From: Clostridiales bacterium
GTDB lineage: Bacteria; Bacillota; Clostridia; Peptostreptococcales; Anaerovoracaceae
Assembly: GCA_012511395.1 (NCBI GenBank)
Contig: JAAZGD010000112.1
Coordinates: forward strand, 1 to 33,342
Reading direction: 5' to 3'
Length of the DNA: 33,342 bases
Below the pieces are notes generated by a model, which saw nothing but the letters and a program-made list of their open reading frames with translations, was not told the DNA's origin and made no database searches. Shown here piece by piece: positions 17,652 to 25,283 of the stretch. Made by a program: the position numbers and the translations under genes. Numbering within the stretch: position 1 is the stretch's first letter; each line of letters begins with the position of its first letter.

Positions 17652-19229
17652 ATGTCGAACTACACGCAATTAGAGCTGAACGGCCTGTATGAACTTACAG
17701 ACCAGGCTCGTGCGGAGCTATTGACTTCAAAGTACTACAATGAAGACTTGTCTCCCACGTCAGTATCCCAGAGAACATGGACAACTTATAATATTGCCAC
17801 TCTCTGGATTGGGCTCTCAATTTGTATCCCATCTCTGTCACTTGCAGCTGCTTTGATAGGTATGGGCGTATCCCCATGGCTTTCTGTGTTAAACGTTACA
17901 CTGGGGAACTTAATAGTACTTGTTCCTATTCAGATGAACTCTCACGTAGGTACAAAGTACGGAATTCCTTTCCCTGTATTCTCAAGACTTACATTCGGTG
18001 CCACAGGGGCTCATATCCCCGCAACACTGAGGGGACTTGTTGCCTGCGGATGGACTGCAGTGCAAGCTTGGGTAGGCGGAGGTTCCGTAGCAGCATTTAT
18101 CGGTGTATTTATTCCTAAATTCTTAGATCCAAACTGGAGCATGGCCCTACCTGGAAATGATAACGTATGGGTAGGACAGTTTATCGGTTTCTTTATCTTC
18201 ATGGTATTTGTTGGCTGGGTTGCTTACAAAGGATCAGAAGGTATTAAAATCGTTCAAGCTATCGGTGGTCCACTTCTTGTTGTAGTTATTCTTGCACTGT
18301 TTGCTTGGTCAATTATGACTGCAAATGCAGCCGGTTTCTCCTTTGGAGATGTAATGGCTCAGGGACAGGACACAGAATTAATTAACTCTCTGGGTGGTTT
18401 TGCATATATTTACATGGCAGGACTTACAGGAAATATTGCCTTCTGGGCTACCATGGCTCTTAATATTCCTGACTTCTCTCGTTACGCAAAATCACAGAAG
18501 GCTCAGTTCTGGGGTCAGCTTATTGGCATGCCAGCACCTATGTTCATGTGCGCATACATCGGTGCATTCTTTGCTATGTCCACTAAGCTTGCTATGGGAA
18601 CAGCATTCTTCGACCCAACTTTCGTATTCTACTATGTAGATTCAAAGATCGCTGTTCTTATATGCTCCTTGGGTGTTATGGCAGCTACAATCACAACTTG
18701 CGTAGCAGCTAACATCGTTGCTCCTGCAAACGGATTCTCTAACTTGAAGCCAACAGTTATCAGCTACAAGAAGGGCGTTATTATCGCTTGTATCTTAGCA
18801 GTACTGTTTTCACCATGGTACATCTATGGTTCTGGTGCTGCATACATCTTCACATGGCTCAATAACTATGGAATCATTCTGGCACCTGTAGCCGCTATCT
18901 TCATAGCTGACTACTTCGTGCACAAGAGGAAGAGAATTGACGTAGCAGCTCTGTTTGCCGGAGACAAAGGCAGATACTGGTATAAAGGTGGTTGGAACGT
19001 TGCGGCAGTAATCGCTTGGATTGGTGCTTTCATAATTCCGCTTCTTGGAAACACCATGTTCCTTTACAATCCTGCACAAGGTGCGCCGGGATTCTTTGAC
19101 TGGCTTGCAGCTAATGGATACATCGTATCCTTCATCATTGGATTTGGTCTTTACCTAGCACTTATGACTAAGGAGACAAAGACAAAGGTTTCCGTTGAAG
19201 AACATGACGCTTTAACAGAGAAGCTTTAA
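17652..19229 (+). CDS. NCS1-family permease for hydantoin, allantoin or pyrimidine-type substrates
   Basis: This nucleobase:cation symporter-1 protein is a 12-helix sodium- or proton-coupled transporter. The 525 residues carry the NCS1 N-terminal pattern RTWTTYNIATLWIGLS, the segment YGIPFPVFSRLTFGATG, the substrate-site CGWTAVQAWVGG (Trp and Gln equivalent to those that contact hydantoin in Mhp1), ATMALNIPDFSRYAKSQ, and TTCVAANIVAPANGFSNL. In that last motif Cys replaces the Asn usual in NCS1 proteins (TTN-x3-N), while the second Asn is kept. The neighbour is a dihydropyrimidinase/hydantoinase, so the cargo is probably a cyclic ureide such as hydantoin, dihydropyrimidine or allantoin. The exact substrate is inferred. 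The gene has its own promoter and a terminator hairpin after it. Confidence 0.9.
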   Translation: MSNYTQLELNGLYELTDQARAELLTSKYYNEDLSPTSVSQRTWTTYNIATLWIGLSICIPSLSLAAALIGMGVSPWLSVLNVTLGNLIVLVPIQMNSHVGTKYGIPFPVFSRLTFGATGAHIPATLRGLVACGWTAVQAWVGGGSVAAFIGVFIPKFLDPNWSMALPGNDNVWVGQFIGFFIFMVFVGWVAYKGSEGIKIVQAIGGPLLVVVILALFAWSIMTANAAGFSFGDVMAQGQDTELINSLGGFAYIYMAGLTGNIAFWATMALNIPDFSRYAKSQKAQFWGQLIGMPAPMFMCAYIGAFFAMSTKLAMGTAFFDPTFVFYYVDSKIAVLICSLGVMAATITTCVAANIVAPANGFSNLKPTVISYKKGVIIACILAVLFSPWYIYGSGAAYIFTWLNNYGIILAPVAAIFIADYFVHKRKRIDVAALFAGDKGRYWYKGGWNVAAVIAWIGAFIIPLLGNTMFLYNPAQGAPGFFDWLAANGYIVSFIIGFGLYLALMTKETKTKVSVEEHDALTEKL

Positions 19230-19267
19230 TGGGTAGTAATTTGTTAAAGTCATTTAGCTTTAAATGA

Positions 19268-19303
19268 GAAAGGGAGCCTTTGAAGACTCAAGGGCTCCTT
19301 TTT
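19268..19303 (+). terminator. Intrinsic terminator or attenuator between the permease and hydA
   Basis: GGAGCCTTTGA and TCAAGGGCTCC form an 11-bp stem (one T-G pair) around the loop AGAC, followed by TTTTT. The hydA ribosome binding site begins only 17 bases beyond the T-run, leaving no room for a separate promoter after the hairpin. Confidence 0.88.
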
Positions 19304-19333
19304 ATCAGAGTTTCGAGAAAAGGAGGTAAAACG

Positions 19334-20737
19334 ATGGATTTGTTAATTAAGAACGGCACTTTAGTAACTGCAAAAAGCACATTTAAGGCAGATCTTGCAG
19401 TTAAAAACGGTAAGATAACTGCTATAGGCACTAATCTTAAACCTGAAAAAGGAACAGAAGTTGTAGACGCAAGAGGAAAGCTGGTGTTGCCCGGTGCAAT
19501 AGACGGCCACACACACCTTGCAATGCCCTTTGGCGGCACTATTTCTTCCGATGATTACTTCACAGGTACAAGATCTGCTGCCTGCGGCGGGACAACTACT
19601 GTATTTGACTTTGTTCTTCAAGGTCAAGGCGAACTGATGCAGGATGCATTTAAGAGACGGGACAAGCTGGCAGCTCCTGATGCGGCAGTAGACTATGCTT
19701 TTCATATTGGAGTATGCGATGTAACGGAGGACAGGCTTCTTGATTCAATGGAGGACGTGGTAAAAGAAGGTGTCACCTCCTTTAAAGTCTTCATGGTTTA
19801 TGACTTTGGAGTAGATGACGGTTCCTTCTACAAGGTTTTACAAAAGGCAGCTAAAATCGGCGGTCTTGTAGGTGTTCACGCTGAAAACAGAGATGTTAAC
19901 AATGTTTTAGTGGCACAATACCTGAAGGAAGGCAAAACTGATGCTTGGTGGCATTACATGGCCAAAAACGAAAAAATCGAAGGAGAAGCCGATGTTCGTG
20001 CCATCAATCTAGCAAGGATGGCAGGCACATCTTTATACATAGTTCACTTAGCCTGCAAGCAAGGTGTTGATGCTGTAACAAAAGCAAGGGATGAGGGATA
20101 TCCTATCTTTGCAGAGACTTGTCCACAGTATCTTAATTTCACCAACGAAGTCTATAAGAGAGAAAGGGCAAGAGACTATGTGTGCTCACCTCCAATGAAG
20201 GGCAAGGAATCCCAGGATGCTATCTGGGAGGCCATTAAGAGAGGCGATATCGCTACAATAGCCACAGACCACTGCCCCTTCACAAGGGCAGAAAAGGACT
20301 GGGGCATCAAAACTAAGGACGGCAAAAAAGGCAACTTCACCACTATTCCAAACGGATGTGCAGGGATTGAAAATATGTATCCCTACATTCTTTCGGAAGC
20401 CAACAAGGGAAGAATTTCCTTTAACAGGGCAGTTGAGCTCTGTGCCACAAATCCTTCCAAGCTCTTTGGCCTTGATGACCAGAAAGGCGCATTGGAAGTG
20501 GGACTTGATGCAGACATCGTTCTCTATGACAGAAAGAAAAATGTAACCATAAGGAACAAGGACCTTCACGGTGCAACAGACCATACCATATGGGAAGGTG
20601 CAAAGATCAAGGGTTATCCTGTAGCCACCTACTCAAGAGGCAAGCTTGTTTACAAGGACGGTCAGTTCGTAGGTGAAAAGGGCTATGGCAAGCTTGTAAG
20701 ATGCAAGACATTAAAGTTTAAAAACCCACAGCTGTAA
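19334..20737 (+). CDS. hydA: Dihydropyrimidinase / hydantoinase
   Basis: This amidohydrolase opens the ring of dihydropyrimidines or 5-substituted hydantoins to N-carbamoyl amino acids. The binuclear zinc site is complete: His-x-His in GAIDGHTHLAMP, the carboxylated Lys in TSFKVFMVY, His in VGVHAENRD, His in LYIVHLAC and Asp in IATDHCPF. The ORF track starts at a TTG inside the preceding terminator (19280). The ATG at 19334 is better because AGGAGG precedes it and MDLLIKNGTLV is the normal family N-terminus, giving 467 residues. No carbamoylase is nearby, so the next step must be encoded elsewhere. Allantoinase is a related alternative. The neighbouring NCS1 permease supports uptake and ring opening of a cyclic ureide. 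Confidence 0.93.
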   Translation: MDLLIKNGTLVTAKSTFKADLAVKNGKITAIGTNLKPEKGTEVVDARGKLVLPGAIDGHTHLAMPFGGTISSDDYFTGTRSAACGGTTTVFDFVLQGQGELMQDAFKRRDKLAAPDAAVDYAFHIGVCDVTEDRLLDSMEDVVKEGVTSFKVFMVYDFGVDDGSFYKVLQKAAKIGGLVGVHAENRDVNNVLVAQYLKEGKTDAWWHYMAKNEKIEGEADVRAINLARMAGTSLYIVHLACKQGVDAVTKARDEGYPIFAETCPQYLNFTNEVYKRERARDYVCSPPMKGKESQDAIWEAIKRGDIATIATDHCPFTRAEKDWGIKTKDGKKGNFTTIPNGCAGIENMYPYILSEANKGRISFNRAVELCATNPSKLFGLDDQKGALEVGLDADIVLYDRKKNVTIRNKDLHGATDHTIWEGAKIKGYPVATYSRGKLVYKDGQFVGEKGYGKLVRCKTLKFKNPQL

Positions 20738-20749
20738 GAAATAATTCTA

Positions 20750-20778
20750 AACAGGCTCTTCTAAAGGGCCTGTTTTTT
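20750..20778 (+). terminator. Intrinsic terminator after hydA
   Basis: AACAGGCTCTT pairs with AAGGGCCTGTT in an 11-bp stem (one T-G pair) with a CTA loop, followed by a run of six T. It lies 12 bases past the hydA stop, and its tail abuts the next promoter. Confidence 0.95.
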
Positions 20779-20779
20779 A

Positions 20780-20808
20780 TTGACCTGATACATGGTGCCG
20801 GGTATAAT
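20780..20808 (+). promoter_or_regulatory. Sigma-70 promoter of the aconitase-icd-gntR operon
   Basis: TTGACC and TATAAT are separated by exactly 17 bases, with one mismatch from consensus in total. It follows directly after the hydA terminator and is overlapped at its 3' end by the GntR-like operator. Confidence 0.9.
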
Positions 20809-20826
20809 TGTATACAAGTGTACAAT
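20807..20826 (+). promoter_or_regulatory. Probable GntR-family operator over the acn promoter
   Basis: ATTGTATACAAGTGTACAAT is a 20-base imperfect palindrome (8 of 10 half-site positions) containing the perfect palindrome TTGTATACAA, the core of the B. subtilis GntR operator as I recall it. It overlaps the -10 and the expected start site, a classic repressor position. The downstream FCD-class GntR gene in the same operon is the likely ligand. Confidence 0.72.
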
Positions 20827-20848
20827 TTCATCCAAGAGGAGGCAGGAA

Positions 20849-22756
20849 ATGGGAGATTCGTTAACCTATAAAATATTAAGGGAACACCTTGTGGAAGGCA
20901 CTCTGAAACAAGGTGAGGAAATTACAATAAAAATTGACCAGACTTTGACACAGGATTCTACGGGGACCATGGTTTATCTTCAGCTGGAAGCAATGAATGT
21001 GGATAAAATCAAGACAGAGCTTTCTGTAGCATATGCGGACCACAACACTCTTCAGACAGGCTTTGAAAATGCAGATGACCACGCCTTTATAGAAAGTGCG
21101 GCCAAGAGACACGGTGTTATATTCAGTAAGCCGGGCCACGGTATATGTCACCAGCTTCATTTGGAGGATTACGGAATACCGGGGAAAACCCTCCTTGGCT
21201 CAGACAGCCACACGCCTACAGGAGGCGGGCTTTCCATGCTTGCAATCGGTGCCGGAGGTCTTGATGTGGCCATTGCCATGGCAAAGGGTACATACATCTT
21301 AACGGTTCCGGGAATTTTAAACATAGAACTTAAGAACAGCCTTATGCAGTGGTCCTCCGCAAAGGATGTAATCTTAAAAATATTAAAAGAGCTTACTGTA
21401 AAGGGCGGCGTGGGAAAAATTATCGAATACACAGGAGACGGCGTTTCATCTCTTTCCGTCACCGACAGAGCTACCATTACAAATATGGGAGCTGAGCTTG
21501 GGGCCACCACCTCCATATTTGAAAGTGACGAAAATACGAAACAGTACTTAAAAAATCAGGGACGTGAAGAAGACTTTCGCCCTTTAAAAGCAGATTCTGA
21601 TGCTTTCTATAACGAACATATTGTAATCGACCTTTCCCAAATCCCTCCCCAAGTGGCAAAACCTCACAGCCCCGATAATGTAAGCGATGTAAGGGAAGCA
21701 GGACCCGTTCCTGTGGACCAGGTGGCAATAGGAAGCTGTACCAACTCTTCCTATACAGACCTTATGAAGGTGGCAGGCATCTTAAAGGGGCACAAGGTTA
21801 AAGAAAATGTAAGTCTTGTTATCTCTCCGGGGTCCAGCACCATACTGGCAGAAATGGCAAGAAACGGTGCCTTGGCAGACTTGATCGATGCAGGTGCAAG
21901 GATTATTGAAAACGCCTGCGGCCCCTGTATCGGCATGGGCCAATCTCCAAAATCAGGGGCAGTTTCTTTAAGGACATTTAACAGAAACTTTAAGGGAAGG
22001 AGCGGCACAAACGATGCTTTAATCTATCTTGTAAGCCCTGAAACCGCTGCTGTATCAGCTATTACGGGAGTCCTTACAGACCCTAGGGATATGGATATAG
22101 AGTACCCTGTGATTAATGAAGTATCCTTTTCAAAAAAAGATTCCTTTATAGTTAATCCGGGAAGAGAGGGTAAATCAATTCCTTTAGAGATGGGGTCCAA
22201 CATTCTGCCCTTTCCAATAAATACGGAACTTTCAGACGAGCTCATATTGACAACTGCCTTAAAGGTAAAGGACAACATCACTACAGATGATATTATGCCT
22301 TCCGATGCAAGGCTTTTACCCTATCGCTCAAACATTCCTTATCTTTCAAGGTTTTCTTTTGAAAAGATAGATAAGGATTTTCCACAAAGATGTGAGGAGA
22401 AGGGCTCTTGTCTCATAGTGGCAGGTGATAATTACGGTCAGGGCTCATCGAGGGAACACGCTGCGCTGGCACCTCTATACTTAGGTGTTAAAGCAGTTTT
22501 TGCAAAGTCCTTTGCAAGAATTCACAGGTCCAATTTAATCAACAGCGGCATACTGCCCTTAGTCTTTAAAAATGAGGAGGACTATGAAACCATATCTCTT
22601 TATGACACTGTCTCTCTTTCCAATTTACGGGAAGGTCTGGAAAGAGGTGAAATAAAGGCAGTAAATTTAACTAAAAATCTGACTTATGATTTAGTGAACA
22701 CCCTTTCCAAAAAGGAAAGAAAAATCATCTTAAAGGGCGGAAAAATTAATTTATAG
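20849..22756 (+). CDS. acn: Aconitate hydratase
   Basis: Aconitase isomerises citrate and isocitrate using a 4Fe-4S cluster. The cluster ligands are Cys in AIGSCTNSSY and the pair in NACGPCIGMG. Other family elements are DHNTLQTGFENADDH, GSDSHTPTGGGLSMLAIGAGGLDVA and, in the C-terminal swivel domain, NYGQGSSREHAALAP. The ORF track starts at 20792, but that codon lies inside the promoter. The ATG at 20849 has AGGAGG six bases upstream and lies past the -10 and operator, giving 635 residues, typical of the short clostridial-type aconitase related to LeuC. It is co-transcribed with isocitrate dehydrogenase and a GntR regulator. No citrate synthase is in the window. Homoaconitase is a less likely alternative. 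Confidence 0.94.
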   Translation: MGDSLTYKILREHLVEGTLKQGEEITIKIDQTLTQDSTGTMVYLQLEAMNVDKIKTELSVAYADHNTLQTGFENADDHAFIESAAKRHGVIFSKPGHGICHQLHLEDYGIPGKTLLGSDSHTPTGGGLSMLAIGAGGLDVAIAMAKGTYILTVPGILNIELKNSLMQWSSAKDVILKILKELTVKGGVGKIIEYTGDGVSSLSVTDRATITNMGAELGATTSIFESDENTKQYLKNQGREEDFRPLKADSDAFYNEHIVIDLSQIPPQVAKPHSPDNVSDVREAGPVPVDQVAIGSCTNSSYTDLMKVAGILKGHKVKENVSLVISPGSSTILAEMARNGALADLIDAGARIIENACGPCIGMGQSPKSGAVSLRTFNRNFKGRSGTNDALIYLVSPETAAVSAITGVLTDPRDMDIEYPVINEVSFSKKDSFIVNPGREGKSIPLEMGSNILPFPINTELSDELILTTALKVKDNITTDDIMPSDARLLPYRSNIPYLSRFSFEKIDKDFPQRCEEKGSCLIVAGDNYGQGSSREHAALAPLYLGVKAVFAKSFARIHRSNLINSGILPLVFKNEEDYETISLYDTVSLSNLREGLERGEIKAVNLTKNLTYDLVNTLSKKERKIILKGGKINL

Positions 22757-22767
22757 GAGATGTATTT

Positions 22768-23892
22768 ATGAAGGATTACCTGATTGCTTTGGAAGAGATT
22801 ATTGAAGAACAAAGACAACGAATCAAAAGGATGGAGGAGAGCTCCCCTCTGGATCTGACTTTGGTTCCCACAATAATTGTAGGCATAATCCCGGGAGACG
22901 GTATCGGTCCTTTTATTATGGACCATACGAAAAAAGTTTTGGACCATCTGTTAAAGGAAGAGATTGAAGAAGGAAAAATCGAATTCAGAAACATAGAAGG
23001 TCTCACTATTGAAAACAGGGCAAAGGAAGGTAAAGGTCTTCCCCCTTCATGTTTGAATGAAATAAAAAAGTGTCACGTGCTTCTAAAGGGGCCTACTGAA
23101 ACTCCCGATGCCAGAGCCAATGTGATGAACATAGAAAGCGCTAATGTGGCTTTACGAAGAGAGCTGGATCTTTTCGCAAATGTGAGACCTGTTACTATCC
23201 CCCAAAAAAATATTGACTGGATCTTCTTCAGGGAAAACACCGAAGGGGAATACGTTCTTGGAAGTAAGGGTATAGAGCTTGAGGGTATGGCTTTGGATTT
23301 TAAGGTTACCACTGACAGGGGAACTGAAAGGATCTGTGAAGCTGCCTTTAAGTATGCTAAAGCAAAGGGCAATTTAAAGGTATCAATAGTTACAAAGGCC
23401 AATATTATGAAAAAGACTGACGGGAAATTCCTTAAGATCTGCTATGAGGTGGCACAGCATTACCCTTCTGTACCTGCAGATGACTGGTATGTGGATATCA
23501 TGGCCGCAAATCTTCTTAATCCTAACAGACAATCGGAATACCAAGTGATTTTAACTCCCAATCTTTACGGGGATATTCTCACAGATGAAGCAGCTCAGCT
23601 CCAAGGCGGAGTAGGAACGGCAGGCAGCGGAAACATAGGGGACAGGTACGCCATGTTTGAGGCCATTCACGGCAGCGCTCCTAGAATGGTAAAAATGGGA
23701 AGGGGAAAGTATGCCAACCCTTCAAGCCTTCTTAAAGCGGCGGAAATGATGTTGAACCACATAGGGATGACAGACAAGGCAGATAAGCTGAAAGCAGCTC
23801 TTGATGAGACGGCCAAAGCCATGAAAATGACAGGCAAAGGTGACGGTAATACAGGTGAAGACTATGTAACCATGGTACTTTCAAAAATTTAA
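22768..23892 (+). CDS. icd: Isocitrate dehydrogenase, NAD-type
   Basis: This decarboxylating dehydrogenase makes 2-oxoglutarate from isocitrate. The core starts near residue 35 with VGIIPGDGIGP. The substrate site is NVALRRELDLFANVRP, followed by FFRENTEGEYVLG, the metal-binding LTPNLYGDILTDEAAQLQGG and the cofactor segment EAIHGSAPRM. The short form and lack of an obvious NADP lysine-tyrosine pair suggest NAD, but this is inferred. At 374 residues it is about 40 longer than minimal NAD-IDHs because of a charged, helical N-terminal extension (LIALEEIIEEQRQRIKRMEE). Homoisocitrate or isopropylmalate dehydrogenase are relatives, but pairing with aconitase favours isocitrate. It lies 11 bases after acn with an AGGAG site. 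Confidence 0.92.
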   Translation: MKDYLIALEEIIEEQRQRIKRMEESSPLDLTLVPTIIVGIIPGDGIGPFIMDHTKKVLDHLLKEEIEEGKIEFRNIEGLTIENRAKEGKGLPPSCLNEIKKCHVLLKGPTETPDARANVMNIESANVALRRELDLFANVRPVTIPQKNIDWIFFRENTEGEYVLGSKGIELEGMALDFKVTTDRGTERICEAAFKYAKAKGNLKVSIVTKANIMKKTDGKFLKICYEVAQHYPSVPADDWYVDIMAANLLNPNRQSEYQVILTPNLYGDILTDEAAQLQGGVGTAGSGNIGDRYAMFEAIHGSAPRMVKMGRGKYANPSSLLKAAEMMLNHIGMTDKADKLKAALDETAKAMKMTGKGDGNTGEDYVTMVLSKI

Positions 23893-23910
23893 GATTTAAA
23901 GGAAATAGAA

Positions 23911-24573
23911 ATGATTATTAACAAATATCTTACAGAAGCGGGAAATACAAATCAGCCCTTGGGAGTCAGTTTATTCAGCCAGCTTCAAAAGGACATCCTT
24001 TTGGAAAAGCTAAAACCGGGGCAAAAGCTGACAGAGCAAAGCCTGTGCACACTGTACAAGGTTAGCAGAACTCCAATCAGGGAAGCTTTAAGGCAGTTGG
24101 AAATGGAAGGCCTTGTGGAAACCATCCCAAACAGAGGGGCCTTTGTAACAGGGTTTTCGAAAACAGATCTGTCGGACATGCTGTCCTTAAGGAAAATTTA
24201 TGAAATGCAGGCAGTAAGATGGGCTATTGAAAGAATCACTGAAGAGGAAATGGATGACCTTCTGGAAACCTTTGAGTTTATGGAATTTTACACCATAAAA
24301 AAAGATATTGAAAAAATGCACAATATTAATATAAGCTTTCATAAAATAATATACGATGCTTCCCATAACCGTATGCTGAAACAGATTCTTTCCTCCTATC
24401 AGATTTATTTGAAATATAAAAGGCGGGATGTGGTTTATCCTGAGGATTACCTTCCCTCCGTCTTAGAGGAACATCGCGCCATTTATCAAGCCTTCCTTAA
24501 AAAGGATATTGAAAAAGGTGTGAAGGCCATGGAAATTCACCTTACAAATTCTGCTGACAGAACTCTCCTTTAA
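23911..24573 (+). CDS. GntR-family transcriptional regulator, FCD class
   Basis: This is a 220-residue repressor-type protein with an N-terminal winged helix (KLTEQSLCTLYKVSRTPIREALRQLEMEGLV, about residues 38-70) and an all-helical FCD ligand domain after residue 90. The domain keeps Asp/His-type metal-ligand candidates, for example NISFHKIIYDASHN and the late HLTNSADR. It is the third gene of the acn-icd-gntR operon, with a modest AAAGGA site. The GntR-type palindrome over the operon promoter suggests autoregulation, with a tricarboxylate or related organic acid as plausible effector (inference). The stop codon overlaps that of the convergent M50 gene by four bases. Confidence 0.93.
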   Translation: MIINKYLTEAGNTNQPLGVSLFSQLQKDILLEKLKPGQKLTEQSLCTLYKVSRTPIREALRQLEMEGLVETIPNRGAFVTGFSKTDLSDMLSLRKIYEMQAVRWAIERITEEEMDDLLETFEFMEFYTIKKDIEKMHNINISFHKIIYDASHNRMLKQILSSYQIYLKYKRRDVVYPEDYLPSVLEEHRAIYQAFLKKDIEKGVKAMEIHLTNSADRTLL

Positions 24574-25283
24574 AAGAAGAGTCTATACAGAAAAGTATAA
24601 AGAAAGTTCACTGAGGGGAAAATTACTCTCCCCAGAACTCCGAAGACTATAAGAATCAGAAGGATTGTCATCCCCTTGTTATATACTTTTCCGTACCATT
24701 CTCTTTTCTCAAGATTGAACACCTGTGTAAGGACGGAAAAACCGTCAAGGGGCGGCACAGGCATCAGGTTGAATACCATAAGGATCAAATTTATCTGAAC
24801 TACATAAAGAAGTACATCCACTGTAACCGATCCAAAGGATGTATATAAAAAGGGCAAAGATAAAGTGTAGAGAAGTTTTACAAGGCCCATAAACAAAAAC
24901 GCAATAATAAAGTTCATGGTCACGTCGGACAGTGCCACTATCATCTCATCTCTTCTTCTCTTTTTAAAGTTAAAAGGGTTGATCTGTACAGGCACACCCC
25001 AACCAAAGCCTATGAAAAACAGAGCCACCATACCTATAGGGTCAATGTGAGACCTTGGGCTTATGGTTACTCTTCCCTGAAATTTCGGCGTATTGTCCCC
25101 TAACTTGTAGGCAGAAAATGCATGGGCTGCTTCATGAAAGGACAGCCCTATAACAATACCGGGTAATATCATCAAGGTGTGAATAAACCAGGCTTGAGGG
25201 CTTTGAAATCTTCCGCTGGTTATGGATATAAAGGCTAAGATTACTATGAAAAGAAGGGCTGTGGGATCAAGAAATCTTTTCAT
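24570..25283 (-). CDS. Site-2 protease family (M50) membrane metalloprotease
   Basis: This is an intramembrane zinc protease of the small M50 group, without PDZ domain, common in Firmicutes and annotated as YwhC-like. The 237 residues form about six hydrophobic segments. The zinc site is HEAAHA in segment two (about residue 50) and the third ligand region is NLMPVPPLDG near residue 170. The natural substrate is unknown. It is the last gene of the long minus-strand series, directly abutting glyA, and overlaps gntR at the 3' end without a visible terminator. Confidence 0.92.
   Translation of the reverse strand: MKRFLDPTALLFIVILAFISITSGRFQSPQAWFIHTLMILPGIVIGLSFHEAAHAFSAYKLGDNTPKFQGRVTISPRSHIDPIGMVALFFIGFGWGVPVQINPFNFKKRRRDEMIVALSDVTMNFIIAFLFMGLVKLLYTLSLPFLYTSFGSVTVDVLLYVVQINLILMVFNLMPVPPLDGFSVLTQVFNLEKREWYGKVYNKGMTILLILIVFGVLGRVIFPSVNFLYTFLYRLFF

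Noticed and set aside
18810-19079. Antisense ORFs within the permease, hydA and aconitase genes
   Set aside because: They show no recognisable domains and are shadows of strongly supported genes on the other strand.
19280-19333. The upstream TTG start of hydA in the ORF track
   Set aside because: It lies inside the terminator hairpin. ATG 19334 has AGGAGG and the standard family N-terminus.
20792-20848. The 19 extra N-terminal residues of aconitase in the ORF track
   Set aside because: This stretch holds the -10 box, operator and ribosome binding site, and the ATG at 20849 has AGGAGG at ideal spacing.
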